Positions 31,250 through 35,538 of a stretch of 35,538 nt of DNA are shown one piece after another. How positions within the stretch are numbered: the stretch's first letter is position 1; each line of letters begins with the position of its first letter. Location: positions 1 to 35,538 of IMG/VR virus record IMGVR_UViG_3300012022_000003; one strand, 5' to 3'. A program made the position numbers and the translations under genes. The DNA comes from a virus. Under the pieces are notes generated by a model. The model did not search any database. It saw nothing but the letters and a program-made list of their open reading frames with translations, and was not told the origin of the DNA.

Positions 31250-34200
31250 TGGGTCAGGTCCGCAAGACGATTGACGGAAGCCGCGAGATTGAATTCCCGG
31301 ATACGATGAGCGAAGCCGATATTGATGCCGAAATGGCTAAGCTCAATGCCCAGATTCCCGTCAAGGCCGGAGGCAGCAGCTTTCTCGGTAATGTGCTGCA
31401 ACAGCAGAAAGGCTACTGGGGAAATCTATTACAGGGCCTCAAGGAGAACAGGGGCTTCCCCGCGACCGAGATTGCCAAGCAGCTCGTCACGCCGGAGGAC
31501 AAAGCCTACCCCTATGTAATGGGCCCGGCGCGGGTGATCGAGAAGTACGCTACGCCTCAGAACATTGCTATGGCTCCGGGGATAGCTGCGCTTGCCGCTA
31601 CTCCTGCGGCTCCACTTGTGTTCCCACTTCTGGCGGCTCCGCCTATCATTGAGTCAATCAACCGAATTCCCGAAATCAGCCAGATCCAAGATCCGGTAGA
31701 ACGCAGAACGCAACAGGTCGAAGCAGCCGCAGACATTGGGGCCCAGACGGTTCCTTGGGCAGCGTCGCGTTTCATGACGCGGCCAGCAGCTCCACCCCGG
31801 CCAGTGAGAAGTATGCCAGTGCCACCAGTTGCATTGCCTCCAGGTCCGCCTGGATTGCCTCCAGCTCCAGCTCCAGCTCCGGCTCCGGTTGTCCCAGGCC
31901 CTGCTCAGTTACCACTCAAACCGGTTCCGCGTCCTCCAGTAAGCCCGACTCAGCCCCCACCGCCGCTCGGCCCGTTTCCCGTCGAGGAACCATTAGGGGC
32001 CAGGATTCCGCCAAGAGATTTACCGCCCGATCAGCGGCGTATCGTTCCCGTTGCCGCGCCGCCAGAAGGATTGCCACCACTGACGCCACCCGGTGAGCCT
32101 CCCCCGCCTGGGAGCCCAGAAGACGCTATCAGGCAGCGCCTAATAGATCAGGGCATTGATGTCCCGCCCGATGTACCGATCACGGTAGGCATCGGGGGCG
32201 GCACCCGAAGACGGATTAAAGACACAGGCCCGCTTACCCTGGACATGATTAACGAAGCTCGCATAGCCCAGGGACTCCCACCGCTGTCCGAAACCGACGC
32301 TACTGCGCCGATACAGCGCCAGTTCAGGGGTGATTTACCAGAAGAAGAAATCTCGCCCCCAACTCCGGCTGCTCCGCTTCCTACGCCATTCCGCCCTGGC
32401 ATGGGACCAAGCCCTCAGCAGGCTCCTATGGTACCCATGTCCAGAATGCTGCCCCCTGCTCCTCCTCCACCCCCCGCGCCGCCATTTCAGCGCATGACCG
32501 GACCTGGACCCTCTGGAGCGATTCCCCCGCCTGAGCAACAGGTTTATCCTCGGTTGCCTCCGCCGTTTCAACGCATGACTGGTCCTGGACCGCAACAGCC
32601 TATTCCGCCACCAGAGCGGCAGGTCTATCCATCACCACCGCCGCCTGCTCCTCCTCCGCCAGCGGCAATACCGACCCGACCTCAAGTCATAGAAACAGGC
32701 AAAAGGAAACGTAGATTCGATCCCTACCGGAGCTTTGAAGACGCGATTGCGGCGGCTGGTGGAATTGATGCTAAAGAGGCTGCGGCTTACAAAGGCGAAT
32801 TAGAGGGTTTGTCCCGAGGGCAGCGGATGAAGCTGATCCGCAAAAAAGGCGGCTGGGGCCTGGATACGATTTATGTCTCGCTCGAAGAATCAGGCTATCC
32901 AGTAAGCCAGGTTGCCGATCAGCTCAACATGAATACTTCCGACGTAGTGATCCAAGCTCTGACTGATGCAAACTTCCGCAAGAGGCATTTACCGGGCCGG
33001 CTGGATCGCCAAGCGGCAGCAATGGAGATGTACGAGGCCGGTCAAATACCGGGCGAAGAAAAAGCGGTACTGGAGATGGAGTTAGATCGACTACGCCAGG
33101 AGAATGAAGAACTGAAGCGCAGAGGCGGAGAACGCGAGCCGGGCGAAGAAGAAGACATCAGCTTTGACTTCGGTGAGGAGCCTCCGACTGGCGGGGGAGG
33201 CTCAGTCGGCGGGATGCAGGTTGGGCCAGTACAGAAGGCATTAGGACTGGGCGAAAAGGCCCCTGCCGAACCAGAGAAAGGGAGGCTTGCGCTACCGCCA
33301 CAAAAGAAAATCCCGGCAGCTTCAGTGAAGCCGGTGAAGCAGAAAGACCTGTTCGCCGCGCCAGCCAGGCCAGAACTGCCAGCGCCACTTGGCCCACCAG
33401 CGGCACCACCTGCCCCAGCGCCAACACCAAAGGCGGACACAAGACGCGAACAACTCCACAAAAAGATCAAAGGACTGGACGCTCAGATTGCATTCACGAA
33501 TCGGCGGCTTGAGCAGGTTCGGGCGGGCAAACAGACCGATTGGGCAAAAGACCGGATAACAAAACTCGAAGCGGATAACGTCAAGATTTTTGACGAGCTT
33601 GAGAAGGCAGCGACGGAGCTGGAGGAGCTGAGAATAAAAGGCGAAACGCCGCCGCCGATGATGGATCTGTTCGCCGGCAAAGAGAAGACGCCTGCGCCTC
33701 AGCCGATACCGGAGGAAATCCCGCCGTGGGAACCGCCCGTTCGTCCGCCCAAAGCCAAACAAGTTGGCCTATACGAAAAGCCCGAAGCTCTACGCCAGGA
33801 AAAGGCCGCTGCGACGCAGGAGGCAATCCAGGTATACCAGAAGGACGGCGATGTACACCGCGCCAGGCTGGCATTGGAAAAGTTGGAATGGAGCGACACC
33901 GATATCGACGAATTGCTTGCCCAGGCCGATAAGGTCCGGCGTCTATCATTCGTAAAGCCGCAGCCGCACAAAGCACCCCCACCGCCAACACCCCCCGGCC
34001 AGGCTCCCCCAGGACCGCCCCCCTGGAAGGACTACGGAGGCCCAGGACCGTTTGAACCTGGTCCGCCCTTGTCCAAGGTCAAAAGACCGCCACCGACTCC
34101 GCCTGAGCCTCCCGGCAAACCGATCGACATGGCGCTGAATAAGCGCATCGCAAAAATCGACGATGAGATTTACGCACTTGGCGAGGAAATGGAGGGCAAG

Positions 34201-35337
34201 CCCAATCCACGTTCGTATCTGAACAGAATCGGGAAGCTGAAGGACGAGCGTTTGAAGCTGGTACGAATACGGGAAGGTAAACCACCCGAGCCCCCGGGGT
34301 TTAACGAACCACCTGAACCGAAGCCTGAGCCTGAGCCTAAGTCGTTTCTGGACCCCTTGACGAAGCTGGCCGCTGACATCGAGCAGCTCGGTGCCTCACA
34401 GAAAGCGACATCGAAAGAAGCCTACCAGCAGCAGATTCTCAAAGCCGGAGGCAAAGGCAAAATGTCTCCGCGTGAGCTGCTGGGCCTGGACAAGCCGAAG
34501 AAACAGAAAGAGGCCGGCCCGCTGTTCAAAGAAGAACCGCCGCCAGGTCTGTTCGGTCCCGAGCCAACTGGCGGAGCCAAACCCAAGCGAGCCGATCAAC
34601 TTGCTGTTGGTGATCGCATCTTTACGACAGAGTACGGCTACCAGACAGTCGAGAAGGTTTACCCCAAAGATCCGCGCTATCCGAATGCCGTCCGGGTTGA
34701 TCTGTCGAGAGAGCTGAATAAGCAGTTTGATGCCGACAAAGTGCTTAATGTCGAATCCAAGAGTCTCGGAGCTGCCGACATTGGCGAGCGCAAGCCGCAC
34801 CAGAAAGAATTGCCCTTTTTCGAGAAGAAACCCGACCTGAGCGAATTCCACAAACGCCAGCGGGAGATCATCCAGAAACGCTCAATGGACGAGCTGGTAA
34901 AGATCAACGAATCGCTACATAAGACTGGCGAGATCAGCGCAGAAGACACCGAGCGGGCGGCTGAATTATCCCGGCGCTGGCGCATGGCTACGGGGAAGAA
35001 TCCCGACAGTACCGAAGTCCTGAAGGAATTCAGTCAGGCGCTACGCGGTCGCCTTAGCCATTGGCTCGATGAACCGGATCTTCTTCGGGACATACTCCAG
35101 GGTAGAAACGTCGGATTTGAACGCCGAGCAGAGCAGCATCCATTTGAGCCACCTGAGAAACGTAAAGGTGAAAGACGAGAATCGCGGCGTATCACCGTTC
35201 CTCCATTCAAGCTAATCACGGAAAGAATTGAAGGCAAGAAGCCATCAGCTCCAGGCCAGGTCAAACCATTCAAGAAGAAGCCTCCAGAAGAAGAAGGCCC
35301 AGGACCAGGAAGTCTTGGCGCGGCTGGAGCGTTATGA
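31249..35337 (+). CDS. giant proline-rich polyvalent-like ejection protein, 1362 aa
   Basis: GGAGG stands seven bases before the ATG. The start matches the short motif common at the beginnings of phage internal proteins (REIEFPDTMSEADIDAEMAK, residues 12-31). A hydrophobic patch follows (107-134), then a Pro-rich region (178-490) with a two-copy 27-residue repeat. A module at about 495-545 (GGIDAKEA ... KGGWGLDTIYVSLEESGY) resembles domains of large polyvalent proteins. Later come coiled coils (731-790), more Pro-rich linkers, a small beta domain (ADQLAVGDRIFTTEYGYQTV, about 1115-1165) and a helical end. It would be ejected with the DNA. No nuclease, polymerase or lytic-transglycosylase motif is seen. 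Confidence 0.6.
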   Translation: MGQVRKTIDGSREIEFPDTMSEADIDAEMAKLNAQIPVKAGGSSFLGNVLQQQKGYWGNLLQGLKENRGFPATEIAKQLVTPEDKAYPYVMGPARVIEKYATPQNIAMAPGIAALAATPAAPLVFPLLAAPPIIESINRIPEISQIQDPVERRTQQVEAAADIGAQTVPWAASRFMTRPAAPPRPVRSMPVPPVALPPGPPGLPPAPAPAPAPVVPGPAQLPLKPVPRPPVSPTQPPPPLGPFPVEEPLGARIPPRDLPPDQRRIVPVAAPPEGLPPLTPPGEPPPPGSPEDAIRQRLIDQGIDVPPDVPITVGIGGGTRRRIKDTGPLTLDMINEARIAQGLPPLSETDATAPIQRQFRGDLPEEEISPPTPAAPLPTPFRPGMGPSPQQAPMVPMSRMLPPAPPPPPAPPFQRMTGPGPSGAIPPPEQQVYPRLPPPFQRMTGPGPQQPIPPPERQVYPSPPPPAPPPPAAIPTRPQVIETGKRKRRFDPYRSFEDAIAAAGGIDAKEAAAYKGELEGLSRGQRMKLIRKKGGWGLDTIYVSLEESGYPVSQVADQLNMNTSDVVIQALTDANFRKRHLPGRLDRQAAAMEMYEAGQIPGEEKAVLEMELDRLRQENEELKRRGGEREPGEEEDISFDFGEEPPTGGGGSVGGMQVGPVQKALGLGEKAPAEPEKGRLALPPQKKIPAASVKPVKQKDLFAAPARPELPAPLGPPAAPPAPAPTPKADTRREQLHKKIKGLDAQIAFTNRRLEQVRAGKQTDWAKDRITKLEADNVKIFDELEKAATELEELRIKGETPPPMMDLFAGKEKTPAPQPIPEEIPPWEPPVRPPKAKQVGLYEKPEALRQEKAAATQEAIQVYQKDGDVHRARLALEKLEWSDTDIDELLAQADKVRRLSFVKPQPHKAPPPPTPPGQAPPGPPPWKDYGGPGPFEPGPPLSKVKRPPPTPPEPPGKPIDMALNKRIAKIDDEIYALGEEMEGKPNPRSYLNRIGKLKDERLKLVRIREGKPPEPPGFNEPPEPKPEPEPKSFLDPLTKLAADIEQLGASQKATSKEAYQQQILKAGGKGKMSPRELLGLDKPKKQKEAGPLFKEEPPPGLFGPEPTGGAKPKRADQLAVGDRIFTTEYGYQTVEKVYPKDPRYPNAVRVDLSRELNKQFDADKVLNVESKSLGAADIGERKPHQKELPFFEKKPDLSEFHKRQREIIQKRSMDELVKINESLHKTGEISAEDTERAAELSRRWRMATGKNPDSTEVLKEFSQALRGRLSHWLDEPDLLRDILQGRNVGFERRAEQHPFEPPEKRKGERRESRRITVPPFKLITERIEGKKPSAPGQVKPFKKKPPEEEGPGPGSLGAAGAL
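32479..32640 (+). repeat. two tandem 27-codon repeats in the proline-rich region
   Basis: Two consecutive 81-base units encode PPFQRMTGPGP-(4 residues)-PPPE-(Q/R)-QVYP-type sequences. The DNA copies differ mostly at third positions, so the duplication is old and the protein motif has been kept. Confidence 0.8.
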
Positions 35338-35538
35338 ACTCGACGTGTTTGCTGAAGAAGATCAGATCGCCAAGCAGCAGGAGAGTGTTGATGATGTGAC
35401 GGCTGCTGCGGTGTCGAGTGCTATGGCGGCCGGTGCTGTTTCAAGTGGCAGTTCTACAATTGCTTCAGGTAATGCGCTCTCGCAAGCTGCCAAACGCGCC
35501 GGCCGGAAGAGACTTGTAGCCCAGACCTCATTATTCGA
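35315..35538 (+). CDS. next virion gene, partial (runs off the window)
   Basis: A frame different from the preceding gene is open to the window edge. TTG at 35315 behind AGGAA is the most plausible start, overlapping the previous gene by 23 bases. The visible part reads ARLERYELDVFAEEDQIAKQ, then Ala/Ser-rich helices (SAMAAGAVSSGSSTIASGNA) and a basic AKRAGRKRL. This helical composition continues the ejection-protein run. No family can be assigned from the fragment. Confidence 0.5.
   Translation, partial: MARLERYELDVFAEEDQIAKQQESVDDVTAAAVSSAMAAGAVSSGSSTIASGNALSQAAKRAGRKRLVAQTSLF

Noticed and set aside
1-35538. tRNA genes, CRISPR array, integrase or attachment sites
   Set aside because: No cloverleaf-like segment, regularly spaced repeats or recombinase motifs were noticed by eye; coding density leaves little room. 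A dedicated tRNA search would settle the first.

Overview
The window reads as one continuous piece of a tailed-phage genome, most likely podovirus-like. Every supported gene lies on the + strand. Genes are tightly packed, with many ATGA/TAATG couplings. I see no bacterial housekeeping gene, integrase, rRNA, tRNA or CRISPR array. The order of terminase, portal, scaffold, major capsid, adaptors, nozzle-like protein, large fibre and a run of ejection-type proteins is the usual virion module of a short-tailed dsDNA phage. The host cannot be named from the sequence. Only part of the genome is present: the first and last genes run off the window, and I recognise no DNA polymerase or lysis cassette.

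Layout. (1) Positions 1-2234: early region with the end of a DUF3150-like protein, three small unknown or membrane genes and a DnaD/O-like replication initiator. A putative terminator (2489-2519) sits directly before a sigma70-like promoter (2521-2548). (2) Positions 2588-4617: a compact unit with three consecutive ribbon-helix-helix (RHH) genes (the third fused to a long coiled coil), a small coiled-coil gene, a helicase-loader-like gene with an acidic tail and a small C2H2 zinc-finger ORF. It is closed by a clear intrinsic terminator (4659-4698). (3) Positions 4723-13323: packaging and portal region. The large terminase is in two pieces, with ATPase and nuclease ORFs separated by two small genes. 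A methyltransferase and two GT-A glycosyltransferases are interspersed with the portal and small genes. (4) Positions 13404-18082: scaffold, major capsid protein and head-completion genes. (5) Positions 16986-18463: two related HNH endonuclease genes placed between the head-tail genes. (6) Positions 18463-25985: nozzle/hub-like protein, a 1753-residue fibre with fibronectin-like repeats and a C-terminal zinc ribbon, and an accessory protein. (7) Positions 25991-35538: a single-pass membrane mini-gene and at least four probable internal virion/ejection proteins, the last being 1362 residues, very proline-rich and polyvalent-like, followed by a partial gene.

The most unusual points are the split terminase with a 20/21-base direct repeat bracketing one of the inserted genes, the cluster of three RHH regulators in its own promoter/terminator cassette, the twin HNH genes, the many separate Cys/His zinc-binding modules (including one inside the portal and one at the fibre end), and the glycosyltransferase/methyltransferase genes inside the virion module.
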